Shown piece by piece: positions 1-5,161 of a stretch of DNA of 5,161 nucleotides (position 1 is its first letter; each line of letters starts with the position of its first letter). Source of the DNA: Deltaproteobacteria bacterium RIFCSPLOWO2_02_56_12 (lineage in GTDB: Bacteria; Desulfobacterota; Binatia; UBA9968); assembly GCA_001799045.1 (NCBI GenBank), contig MGRY01000109.1, forward strand, positions 1-5,161. Direction: 5' to 3'. Under the pieces are notes generated by a model. That model was not told the origin of the DNA, did no database searches, and saw nothing but the letters and a program-made list of their open reading frames with translations. Both the position numbers and the translations under genes were made by a program.

Positions 1-38
1 AGCTTCTTCAGATGCTCATGCAGATCGGAATAAGCCAT
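1..38 (-). CDS. 5' end of a gene, probable UbiD-family decarboxylase (partial)
   Basis: Only 13 codons are in the window: MAYSDLHEHLKKL, running off the left edge. The ATG at 38 has GGAGGAG at 56-50 with an 11-nt spacer, a strong though slightly distant ribosome binding site, so this is a genuine gene start. The opening resembles UbiD-family decarboxylases, which commonly begin 'MxYxDLRxFLxxLExxGELxRI'. UbiD enzymes are prenylated-FMN-dependent (de)carboxylases of aromatic and unsaturated acids, which would suit a catabolic operon. The call rests on a very short stretch and no catalytic residue is visible. Confidence 0.5.
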   Translation of the reverse strand, partial: MAYSDLHEHLKK

Positions 39-104
39 GGGTACGTTTTCTCCTCCTGTGAATTAACGATTTCAGGAATTTCCCCCGGATGGAAAAACAG
101 CGCC

Positions 105-133
105 AAAATATCCGATAAGCCCTCTCAAGTCAA
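105..133 (-). promoter_or_regulatory. Candidate sigma70 promoter upstream of the UbiD-like gene
   Basis: Reading the minus strand, TTGACT (133-128, 5/6 match to the -35 consensus) is followed after exactly 17 nt by TATTTT (110-105, 4/6 match to the -10 consensus). Transcription would start near 97-99, leaving a leader of about 60 nt before the ATG at 38. This 136-nt gap is the largest between genes in the window, which fits an internal promoter. No terminator-like GC hairpin with a U-tract precedes it, so read-through from the dehydrogenase gene also remains likely. Confidence 0.4.
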
Positions 134-174
134 AGGGAGCAAACCGGTCGCCGAGGTCGAGGCCCGCCGCCGCA

Positions 175-894
175 TCACGGGGTCTTGAGGAAAAACAACT
201 GCCCGGTCACATACCGGGTGGCCTCAGAGATCAGATAGCGAATAAGACCGACGATATCCTCAGCCGGAGTAAAACCGCCGAGAAGCGGTGAGAGGGCCCT
301 CCGCTTCTTCTGCTCTTCCTCGGAATAGCCGGCGCGGGACATCGGAGTATCCGTCACTCCAGGCGCAATAGCGTTAACCAGCACATTGTCGGGCGCCAGC
401 TCATCGGCCAGGGACTTGGTGAAGGCGATCACTCCCGCTTTAGAGGCGGCGTAATGGGCCGCGCCCCGCGCACCGGCGACCCCTCGCCCCGAAGCGATAC
501 TGATGATGCGCCCCCGCTTTCTCGCCACCATATGCGAGGCGACTGCCTGGGAGCAAAGAAAAACTCCTTTGAGATTGATCCGGATCACCCTGTCCCACTC
601 CTCTTCGGATATATCCTTGACCGGGTGGCGCGGCATGATCCCGGCGCCGTTGAGAAGAACGTCGATCGGACCGAAATGTGCGAGTCCCTGCTCAATCATC
701 TTGGCAACGCTCTCTTTATTCCCGACATCCACCGCAGCGGCAAAGGCTTTCTCCCCGATCTCCCGGGCGACCCGAGCAGCCCCCTCGCGGTCAAAGTCGG
801 CAACCACAACTCTATGGCCGTCACGGGCAAGCCCCCGACAGATAGTCGAGCCGATTCCGCCTGCGCCGCCCGTGACGATGATTACTTGTGACAT
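175..894 (-). CDS. Short-chain dehydrogenase/reductase (classical SDR, FabG-like)
   Basis: NAD(P)(H)-dependent oxidoreductase acting on a hydroxyl/keto group, cytosolic, 239 aa (typical classical-SDR length of about 250). Visible motifs in order: the cofactor glycine motif TGGAGGIG (residues 8-15); an acidic residue at the end of beta-2 (D33 in VVVADFD), which favours NAD(H) over NADP(H); D55 in AVDVGNK contacting adenine; the NNAG-type motif as NGAG (82-85); and the catalytic tetrad N107, S135, Y148, K152 (YAASK). The post-catalytic PG motif is at P178-G179. The C-terminus stops at VTGQLFFLKTP and lacks the usual 'DGG' tail, a small oddity. The ATG at 894 has GAGGAGG six nt upstream, directly after the stop of the binding-protein gene 13 nt away, so the two are co-transcribed. 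The substrate is probably an intermediate of the operon's pathway; family membership alone does not give it. Confidence 0.95.
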   Translation of the reverse strand: MSQVIIVTGGAGGIGSTICRGLARDGHRVVVADFDREGAARVAREIGEKAFAAAVDVGNKESVAKMIEQGLAHFGPIDVLLNGAGIMPRHPVKDISEEEWDRVIRINLKGVFLCSQAVASHMVARKRGRIISIASGRGVAGARGAAHYAASKAGVIAFTKSLADELAPDNVLVNAIAPGVTDTPMSRAGYSEEEQKKRRALSPLLGGFTPAEDIVGLIRYLISEATRYVTGQLFFLKTP

Positions 895-907
895 AACTTT
901 CCTCCTC

Positions 908-1945
908 TTAACGGACGCCTTTTTCTGCCGGCGCTGAAAGTTTCTGGAAAAAGCCGCTGCGCTCCAGCTCCTGAACCAAATGCATATCTATCCCCAGACG
1001 GTCCGGCGGCAAGCCCGCCCAGCCCGGATCTTGCATGGACATCTGCTGGATCAATGTCTTTACCCCTTCTTGAGCCAGGTAGGGAATCCGGTCCATGGCA
1101 TCAATGTAGGCCCGATAGCTCTCCTCAACAGCGTCTCGATGATCCTGCCGCCTCAGATCCAGGCGCATCATTTCGGCAAGAGAACGCAGCCCCGTTTCCT
1201 TATTCTCTTTGAGCAGATGAATGGCTTCAGCCAAAGCAGCGATGACATTTTTCAATGGCTCCGGGTTCTTGCGCAAAAAAGCTTGGCCGACAACCAACGT
1301 GGAAAGCGGATAAGCCAGTTTTTCTTCGGTCATGTCCACGAGCTTGGGAAACCCTTCGCGATCCATGAGCAGGGTAACGGGCGGCTGAACCAACGTCGCC
1401 TGCACAACCCCTTTCCGTAAAGCCGCTACCCTCGTGGCCTGATCGCCGATTTGAATGAGCGCAACGTCGGTATCGGGGGACAGGTTCGCCTTTTTAAGGG
1501 CATAGCGCGCGGCAAAATCGGACGTCGTGCCAAAGCGTGTAATGCCGATCTTTTTTCCCTTGAGCTGCGGTAAAGAGGTGATCTCCTTGGCGCCATATAA
1601 GTTCATCACCAGCCGGCTTACGAAGGAGGCCACCACGACCGTCTCAACCTGTTTACGGTTGGCGCCGATAATAGAGGGACCGCCAAGAATTGCGGCCTGA
1701 ACGTCGCCGGAAAGCAGGGCTATGACCGCGGCCGAGCTGCCGGGGACATAAACGATCTCGGCCTCGATCCCGTGCCTGCGGAAGATTCCCTCCTTTTGGG
1801 CAAGCCAGAGATAAAGGGTCTGCGCACCGATCGAGGCGTAGGTAATCCTCAACTTTTGACTTTTCTGGGCATGGAGCGGAGCGCTGAAGAAAACAAACAG
1901 AAAAAAGGCTATTAGAAACCCGATGAGCGCGCGTTTTTTCTTCAT
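908..1945 (-). CDS. Periplasmic ABC-type substrate-binding protein, NMT1/SsuA-like (PBP2 fold)
   Basis: A secreted solute-binding protein of the NMT1/THI5/SsuA/TauA-like family, expected to bind a small organic ligand in the periplasm. The 345-aa product starts with a clear Sec signal peptide: MKKKR, a hydrophobic core (IGFLIAFFLFVFF), then SAPLHA with probable cleavage after A26. There is no lipobox cysteine, so it should be soluble. The mature part shows the family pattern: strand LRITYAS, helix LYLWLAQKEGIFRRHGIEAE (43-62), the ALLSGDVQAAILGG segment (77-89), LKGKKIGITRFGTTSDFAAR (128-147), and the hinge/lobe-2 segment RVAALRKGVVQATLVQPP (172-189). The ATG at 1945 has GGAGGAG five nt upstream and gives an intact signal peptide; a 12-residue upstream in-frame extension would spoil it and has no such site. 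Its start overlaps the stop of protein B by 4 nt, implying translational coupling. No ABC permease or ATPase is encoded in the window, so the cognate transporter is elsewhere or absent. Ligand unknown. Confidence 0.93.
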   Translation of the reverse strand: MKKKRALIGFLIAFFLFVFFSAPLHAQKSQKLRITYASIGAQTLYLWLAQKEGIFRRHGIEAEIVYVPGSSAAVIALLSGDVQAAILGGPSIIGANRKQVETVVVASFVSRLVMNLYGAKEITSLPQLKGKKIGITRFGTTSDFAARYALKKANLSPDTDVALIQIGDQATRVAALRKGVVQATLVQPPVTLLMDREGFPKLVDMTEEKLAYPLSTLVVGQAFLRKNPEPLKNVIAALAEAIHLLKENKETGLRSLAEMMRLDLRRQDHRDAVEESYRAYIDAMDRIPYLAQEGVKTLIQQMSMQDPGWAGLPPDRLGIDMHLVQELERSGFFQKLSAPAEKGVR

Positions 1946-2673
1946 GGCATCTCCTCCAAAGTCTCCATCAATCGGCCCCAACCCTGGATCTTCTCCCGGA
2001 CCTTGATCATCTTTAGGGCCAGCCAGATGATAGCCTGCGAGCTGCAGACAACCGGCTTGCCGATCTCCCTCTCAAGAAGAGGCACGCCATCGATAGCGGG
2101 CCAGCGGGGACAGTGGATAAAAACCCCGTCAGCCTGCGGCGCCTCAAAGTAAAGCTTTTTGGCGAGCTTGTAGGCCGCATGGATAGGTTGAGCGGCGATC
2201 TCGGTATTGCGCAGGCATCCCAGCCCGCCGATATTCAGCACCTCAAATCCGGCAGCGTTCAGGAACCGCGCCATCCGCTCATTCATATCCTCCCGGTGCG
2301 GGGTGGCAACCACAACTTTTCGTATGCCCACCTTGCGCATGGCTTCCATTTCCGCGACGATAGCGGTAGCAAACGGAATGGTTAATTTCGGCTGAATACG
2401 ATTCGTCGTCTCAACCTCGCTCCCATATCCCATCAGGGTCCACATGGGAGAGCCGCTGGCAATCACCACGTCCGCCCCGGTCTGCTCAAGATCGATGGCT
2501 GCTTCTTCGATAAAGTCTATCTGCCTTTGGATATGGTCGTCGGCCAATTGGCGGATCTTCCCGGTCGTGTTCAACAGGAAAAATCCCTCCGGCATCATTC
2601 TATAAAACTCATAGACCAGCGCATCTCCACGCGACCCGGAGATATGGCCCATCTTCGCTCTCCATCCGTACAT
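1942..2673 (-). CDS. Asp/Glu racemase-fold protein B, AMDase-like single-cysteine maleate isomerase/arylmalonate decarboxylase family enzyme
   Basis: A 243-aa paralogue of protein A encoded just upstream. Counting from the ATG at 2673, the first loop reads DVVIASGSPMW with G74 and S75. The centre has VVVATPHREDMNER (119-132) with H126 at the place of the AMDase tyrosine. The second loop reads GVFIHCPRWPAID with C188, followed by LLEREIGKPVVCSSQAIIW, typical of the family. The G74/C188 arrangement is that of arylmalonate decarboxylase, a cofactor-free decarboxylase of disubstituted malonates. Two-cysteine racemases and maleate isomerases differ from it. Decarboxylation of a malonate-like acid is therefore a reasonable but unproven guess. 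An in-frame GTG at 2679 would add two residues, but it sits inside the GAGGTG ribosome binding site, so the ATG is preferred. That start also matches the MYxWR start of A. The stop overlaps the next start (ATGA), and the next gene's ribosome binding site lies in the last codons of B. Confidence 0.9.
   Translation of the reverse strand: MYGWRAKMGHISGSRGDALVYEFYRMMPEGFFLLNTTGKIRQLADDHIQRQIDFIEEAAIDLEQTGADVVIASGSPMWTLMGYGSEVETTNRIQPKLTIPFATAIVAEMEAMRKVGIRKVVVATPHREDMNERMARFLNAAGFEVLNIGGLGCLRNTEIAAQPIHAAYKLAKKLYFEAPQADGVFIHCPRWPAIDGVPLLEREIGKPVVCSSQAIIWLALKMIKVREKIQGWGRLMETLEEMP
1951..1957 (-). promoter_or_regulatory. Ribosome binding site for the substrate-binding protein, inside the end of protein B
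   Basis: A perfect GGAGGAG five nt before the ATG at 1945 fixes that start over the longer in-frame upstream ATG at 1981. It lies within the last codons of protein B (LEEM), so ribosomes finishing B can restart directly at the ATGA overlap. Confidence 0.75.
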
Positions 2674-2678
2674 CGCCA

Positions 2679-2682
2679 CCTC
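2679..2682 (-). promoter_or_regulatory. Ribosome binding site deciding the start of protein B
   Basis: GAGG lies 5 nt before the ATG at 2673. The competing in-frame GTG at 2677-2679 overlaps this element and has no other Shine-Dalgarno sequence before it, so the ATG is the likelier start. Confidence 0.6.
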
Positions 2683-2683
2683 G

Positions 2684-2715
2684 TTCTAAATTATTTCGGC
2701 CCGGACGCTTTAGAA
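2684..2715. repeat. 7-bp perfect inverted repeat in the A-B intercistronic gap
   Basis: TTCTAAA at 2684-2690 and TTTAGAA at 2709-2715 are exact inverted copies around an 18-nt spacer. The pair could form an AT-rich hairpin in the mRNA whose foot ends one base before the GAGG of protein B. There is no U-tract and the stem is weak, so it is not a convincing terminator. A 5-bp CCGGA/TCCGG pair overlaps it and could form instead. It may be chance. Confidence 0.3.
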
Positions 2716-2727
2716 AATCCTCCGGCT

Positions 2728-3450
2728 TCAGGGCATCTCTGCCAGTAGTCGCCCGAATCCTTTCACCGGCTCGCGCATATGAAGATGCTTCTGGGTAGCC
2801 CAGACATCGGCGGTGACATTGGTCACAACAGCCGCTCCCAGATCCCGTTCTAATGGCTCAATGGCCGGAAGGCAATCCCAACCAGCCCCCAGGAGGTAAA
2901 TACAATCGCCGCCGCCTACCTTGAGGAAGACCCTCTTGGCCTGAGCGTAAATCTCTTCCGCAGGGATCTTGCCAAGGTCGGAAAAAGGCACGTTCACGCA
3001 TCCGGTCATGGCGGCCACCTCAAAGCCGCCGTCCTCAAAAAACTTGCCGAACTTGGGATTCAAGTCATCTTTGAAGTAAGTAATCCCCACCAGGCGCTTA
3101 ATTTTCAGCGCCCTCAGGGCCTCGACTTGGGTCTGGGTTGCGGTCAGGACAGAAACCCCATACTTGGCCTCGAGACTTTTCCTTATCTCCGCATCAAAGT
3201 TGTACCCCCGCAGCATAATCGGCGGGACCCCCTGGATAACAACGAGATCCACCTTAAGTTTTGCCAGCTCGGCTACTCTTTCTTCAGCGACCGCCAAAGC
3301 CTCCTGGAACTCTCGCTCGGTCCCGGCACTAACCCCGACGTATCGAGGTATGACCCCCACCCCGTCCGGCATGAGCCGAATAAACCTCTCCAAAGAGCCG
3401 GCCCGGTAGGTCGGCTTTACTAACCCGACTAACCCTCTCCATGCGTACAT
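2728..3450 (-). CDS. Asp/Glu racemase-fold protein A (maleate isomerase/arylmalonate decarboxylase family), both family cysteines absent
   Basis: A 240-aa protein, the same length as arylmalonate decarboxylase (AMDase) and close to maleate isomerase. It shows the two-domain Asp/Glu racemase layout: an N-terminal half ending in the first catalytic loop (DLVVIQGVPP, about 69-77) and a C-terminal half with VGITYFKDD (121-129) and the second loop (CIYLLGAGWDCLPAI, 183-197), then LERDLGAAVVTN and a W near 217. Racemases and maleate isomerase use a cysteine in each loop, and AMDase uses G74 plus C188. Here the aligned residues are G74 and G188. A cysteine lies five residues further on (C193), and Y125 aligns with the AMDase active-site tyrosine. 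The start at 3450 is supported by GGGAGGAG six nt upstream and by MYAWR, mirrored by MYGWR in the next gene. It is paralogous to that gene, sharing the MPDG/MPEG motif and a C-terminal GxGRLxxxxEMP-like end. The reaction is unknown; it could be a divergent lyase or a non-catalytic partner. Confidence 0.88.
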   Translation of the reverse strand: MYAWRGLVGLVKPTYRAGSLERFIRLMPDGVGVIPRYVGVSAGTEREFQEALAVAEERVAELAKLKVDLVVIQGVPPIMLRGYNFDAEIRKSLEAKYGVSVLTATQTQVEALRALKIKRLVGITYFKDDLNPKFGKFFEDGGFEVAAMTGCVNVPFSDLGKIPAEEIYAQAKRVFLKVGGGDCIYLLGAGWDCLPAIEPLERDLGAAVVTNVTADVWATQKHLHMREPVKGFGRLLAEMP

Positions 3451-3478
3451 GCTTTGCTCCTCCCTCTAATACTTCCAC

Positions 3479-5155
3479 TTAAACGGCCTTGCCCGCCCGT
3501 GGAAACTGCACAATAAAGGGGACGGAATTGGAAGTCCCTCCACCCTCGGACCACTCCGTAGGTTTTGGATTTACGACCGATACCGGGACCGTGCCCACGC
3601 TTAGCAGGTAGGAAGGGACCCTGGCGGCAACCTCGCTTTGGCTGACGAAGCGGGTGGCGACCGGGCTGCCGCCAAAACAAACTACCGAGACCGGAAAAAA
3701 ATCTTTTCCCTTTAAAACCATCTCCAGCTCCGCATCGTTCGCAAACGCAACCTTCGGAGAGAGGTTATCCAGCCTCGGCGTCGGGTAGCCGTAGAACTCT
3801 TGACTGTGGGGACGCGCTATCGGATTGAAAAAGTCGGCATGATAGGAGATGTCCATGATCTCTCCATCTTTGATAACGGTGTCAATCTGCCGCGTATGGG
3901 TGATATCCTTGAGCGGATCCCCGCGCACGACAATCAGGTCCGCAAGCTTTCCTTTTTCAATGGTCCCCAACTCTTTCTTTTTGCCGAGATAATCGGCCCC
4001 CACCTTGGTTGCCGCCATAATCGCCTGCATGGGGGTGAGACCCGCCGCCACCAAACATTCCATATCCCGGTGCAGGCTCAGTCCGGGCAGCACGGCGGGA
4101 GCATCCGTGCCGGTGACGACATTCCCCCCGGCCTTAACCAGCTGGCAGAGGAATTCCCCCAGGCGTTGAAAGCCCTCCCGCATCTGACTCTCCGGATGGA
4201 TCCCGTAGATCGAGTAACGATTGCCTATGAAGACATCCTGCTGCGGCTCCTGTTTTGCCCTCGCCCCGTATGCAATATAGTAGTGATCCAGCCAGATAAG
4301 CCGGTCGTTCACCGCGAGATAGGAAAGCCCCGGATTCTTTAATAACTCATAGTCCTCTTTCTCCCACCTCTCCCTGGCTCCCAGCGAGGCGCCCCACAGG
4401 ACCGAGGTCGGCTCGATAAAAGTGCCTTTCTTAGCGAGGAAGTCTGTGACCTCAGGATAGTGCTCTTTTTCCGCCAGGCTCCAGGGAGCGAGAAATTTTG
4501 CCAGCCAGAGTTTAATCGAGGCCAGGCCTTTTTTCCCCTTCTCGCTCCGGATCGTCGCTTCGGCGCACCCCGTAGCATGCTCTACCCCGTCAACCCCGGC
4601 CTCAGCGTACGGCACGATGCTGGTCTCCAGATGGCCCGTTAGCCTCAACCCCGCGGCACGGCCCACCTCGGCAATCGCCCGGGTAATATCGACCGGCACA
4701 CCGAGATGCATTTTCAGGTAGTCCACTCCCATCTCGACAAGTCTCTTGCTCATCCTGCGCGCATCGGCCGGGTCGGCAGGCACCATATGGTGCGCGGCGG
4801 TGGACTTACCGTAAAAACCGCCGCCGGCGCAAAAAATCCTTGGACCGGGAACTTTGCCCAAGGCAACGGCATCCCTTTGCGCCATGATCCAGTCCAAGGG
4901 GTTACCAAGATCCCGGACAGAGGTGACGCCGTGAGCGAGGAACAACTCTCCGCAGAAAACACGGTAATGGACATGGTTATCGATAAGTCCGGGAAGTATC
5001 GTCTTACCGCGCGCATCGATGATCCGAGCCTCTTTCGGCACATCCACCTGGCCGGAATCCACCCGCGTGATACGATTGCCCTCGATCACGACGGTGGCAT
5101 TATCAACCGGCTTGCCACCGTTTCCATCTATGAGCCGGCCCCCGCGGACAACCAT
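3479..5155 (-). CDS. Metal-dependent amidohydrolase with C-terminal IPT/TIG domain (5' end may extend past window)
   Basis: Amidohydrolase-superfamily enzyme of the imidazolonepropionase/prolidase-like type, expected to hydrolyse a C-N (amide or cyclic amide) bond at a metal centre. Counting from the ATG at 5155, the N-terminal beta-sandwich strand (VVRGGRLIDGNGG) is followed by the HxH motif H61/H63 in DNHVH, bridging lysine K148 in DYLKMH, H175 in TGHLE, H193 in VEHATG and D351 in TGTDAP. The complete ligand set predicts an active enzyme. The usual C-terminal return strand (GTIEKGKLADLIVVRGDPL) ends near residue 415. Residues about 465-550 form an extra IPT/TIG-like domain, making the protein (558 aa) longer than a typical 400-440 aa relative. 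The ATG gives a normal family N-terminus, but the frame stays open to the window edge and only 6 nt are visible upstream, so an earlier start or a signal peptide cannot be excluded. It is the first visible gene of the operon, 28 nt before the next. Substrate unknown. Confidence 0.93.
   Translation of the reverse strand: MVVRGGRLIDGNGGKPVDNATVVIEGNRITRVDSGQVDVPKEARIIDARGKTILPGLIDNHVHYRVFCGELFLAHGVTSVRDLGNPLDWIMAQRDAVALGKVPGPRIFCAGGGFYGKSTAAHHMVPADPADARRMSKRLVEMGVDYLKMHLGVPVDITRAIAEVGRAAGLRLTGHLETSIVPYAEAGVDGVEHATGCAEATIRSEKGKKGLASIKLWLAKFLAPWSLAEKEHYPEVTDFLAKKGTFIEPTSVLWGASLGARERWEKEDYELLKNPGLSYLAVNDRLIWLDHYYIAYGARAKQEPQQDVFIGNRYSIYGIHPESQMREGFQRLGEFLCQLVKAGGNVVTGTDAPAVLPGLSLHRDMECLVAAGLTPMQAIMAATKVGADYLGKKKELGTIEKGKLADLIVVRGDPLKDITHTRQIDTVIKDGEIMDISYHADFFNPIARPHSQEFYGYPTPRLDNLSPKVAFANDAELEMVLKGKDFFPVSVVCFGGSPVATRFVSQSEVAARVPSYLLSVGTVPVSVVNPKPTEWSEGGGTSNSVPFIVQFPRAGKAV
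3506..3763 (-). other. IPT/TIG-like immunoglobulin-fold domain at the C-terminus of the amidohydrolase
   Basis: Residues about 465-550 of the amidohydrolase carry the IPT/TIG pattern. It has an opening LSPKVAF segment, a hydrophobic strand leading to GKDFFP, then SVVCFGGSPVATRFVS, a VAARVPSYLL segment, a GTVPVSVVNPKP strand, and a closing GGGTSNSVPFIV strand. These match the family's usual 'xGxxFxxxSxVxFxGxxxxTxFVSxxxLxAxVP...VxVxNP...GGxSNxxxFxV' rhythm. IPT/TIG domains are Ig-like folds known mostly from extracellular or cell-surface proteins and some transcription factors. The domain is joined by a linker (about 436-464) containing YHADFFNPIARP. Assignment is by pattern recognition, not a profile search. 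Confidence 0.75.
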
Positions 5156-5161
5156 AGGCGC

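Noticed and set aside
118..174. Possible terminator after the dehydrogenase gene
   Set aside because: Only 3-4 bp inverted repeats are present and no U-tract follows them.
72..190. Coding-like frame continuing past the dehydrogenase stop (shifted frame, about 30 codons to a TGA near 72)
   Set aside because: It reads plausibly as protein, but it has no start codon after the preceding stop, shows no SDR tail motif, and overlaps the candidate promoter. There is no support for a frameshift.
454..937. Two long plus-strand open frames opposite the dehydrogenase
   Set aside because: They are antisense to a gene with full SDR motifs, resemble no family, and lie in GC-rich coding DNA where antisense frames stay open by codon bias.
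980..1420. 146-codon plus-strand open frame opposite the binding protein
   Set aside because: It is antisense to a well-supported gene, with no recognisable domain and no supporting operon context.
1943..1981. Longer start for the binding protein at 1981
   Set aside because: It would place a charged 12-residue stretch before a textbook signal peptide, whereas the ATG at 1945 has a perfect GGAGGAG at five nt.
3429..3680. Minus-strand 83-codon frame spanning the amidohydrolase end and the start of protein A
   Set aside because: It is a frame-shifted shadow of the IPT/TIG region, with an arginine/glycine-rich, low-complexity product.
3800..4342. 180-codon plus-strand open frame opposite the amidohydrolase
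   Set aside because: The opposite strand encodes conserved amidohydrolase motifs here, including the D351 region. The plus-strand product has no domain-like pattern.

Overview
The window is one co-directional gene block, entirely on the minus strand, so it reads from high to low coordinates. Six protein genes are visible. The first may be cut at its 5' end by the window edge, and the last is cut after 13 codons. Gaps between the five upstream genes are 28, 54, -4 (ATGA overlap) and 13 nt. Nearly every gene has a strong GGAGGAG-type ribosome binding site. This is the architecture of a single catabolic operon in a fairly GC-rich Gram-negative bacterium: the binding protein has a Sec signal peptide with no lipobox. 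The combination of a stand-alone NMT1/SsuA-like binding protein, Asp/Glu-racemase-fold enzymes, an amidohydrolase with a C-terminal IPT/TIG domain and a UbiD-like start suggests an uncultivated environmental lineage (Deltaproteobacteria, Tectomicrobia or Rokubacteria-like). That placement is inference from gene content only.

Layout in transcription order: (1) 5155-3479, a metal-dependent amidohydrolase with every expected metal ligand and a C-terminal IPT/TIG domain. (2) 3450-2728, protein A, a maleate isomerase/arylmalonate decarboxylase (AMDase)-fold protein lacking both family cysteines. (3) 2673-1942, protein B, a diverged paralogue of A that keeps the second cysteine and has glycine at the first position, as AMDase does. 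(4) 1945-908, a secreted ABC-type substrate-binding protein translationally coupled to B. (5) 894-175, a classical short-chain dehydrogenase/reductase with a complete catalytic tetrad. (6) After a 136-nt gap holding a plausible sigma70 promoter, 38-1, the first codons of a gene whose start resembles UbiD-family decarboxylases.

A coherent but unproven reading is an uptake-and-degradation module for an organic acid or amide. The binding protein would capture the compound, the amidohydrolase would open or deacylate it, the A/B pair and the UbiD-like enzyme would act on carboxylated intermediates, and the dehydrogenase would oxidise or reduce a hydroxyl/keto group. The substrate cannot be read from the sequence. 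No RNA genes, mobile elements, CRISPR arrays or convincing terminators were seen.
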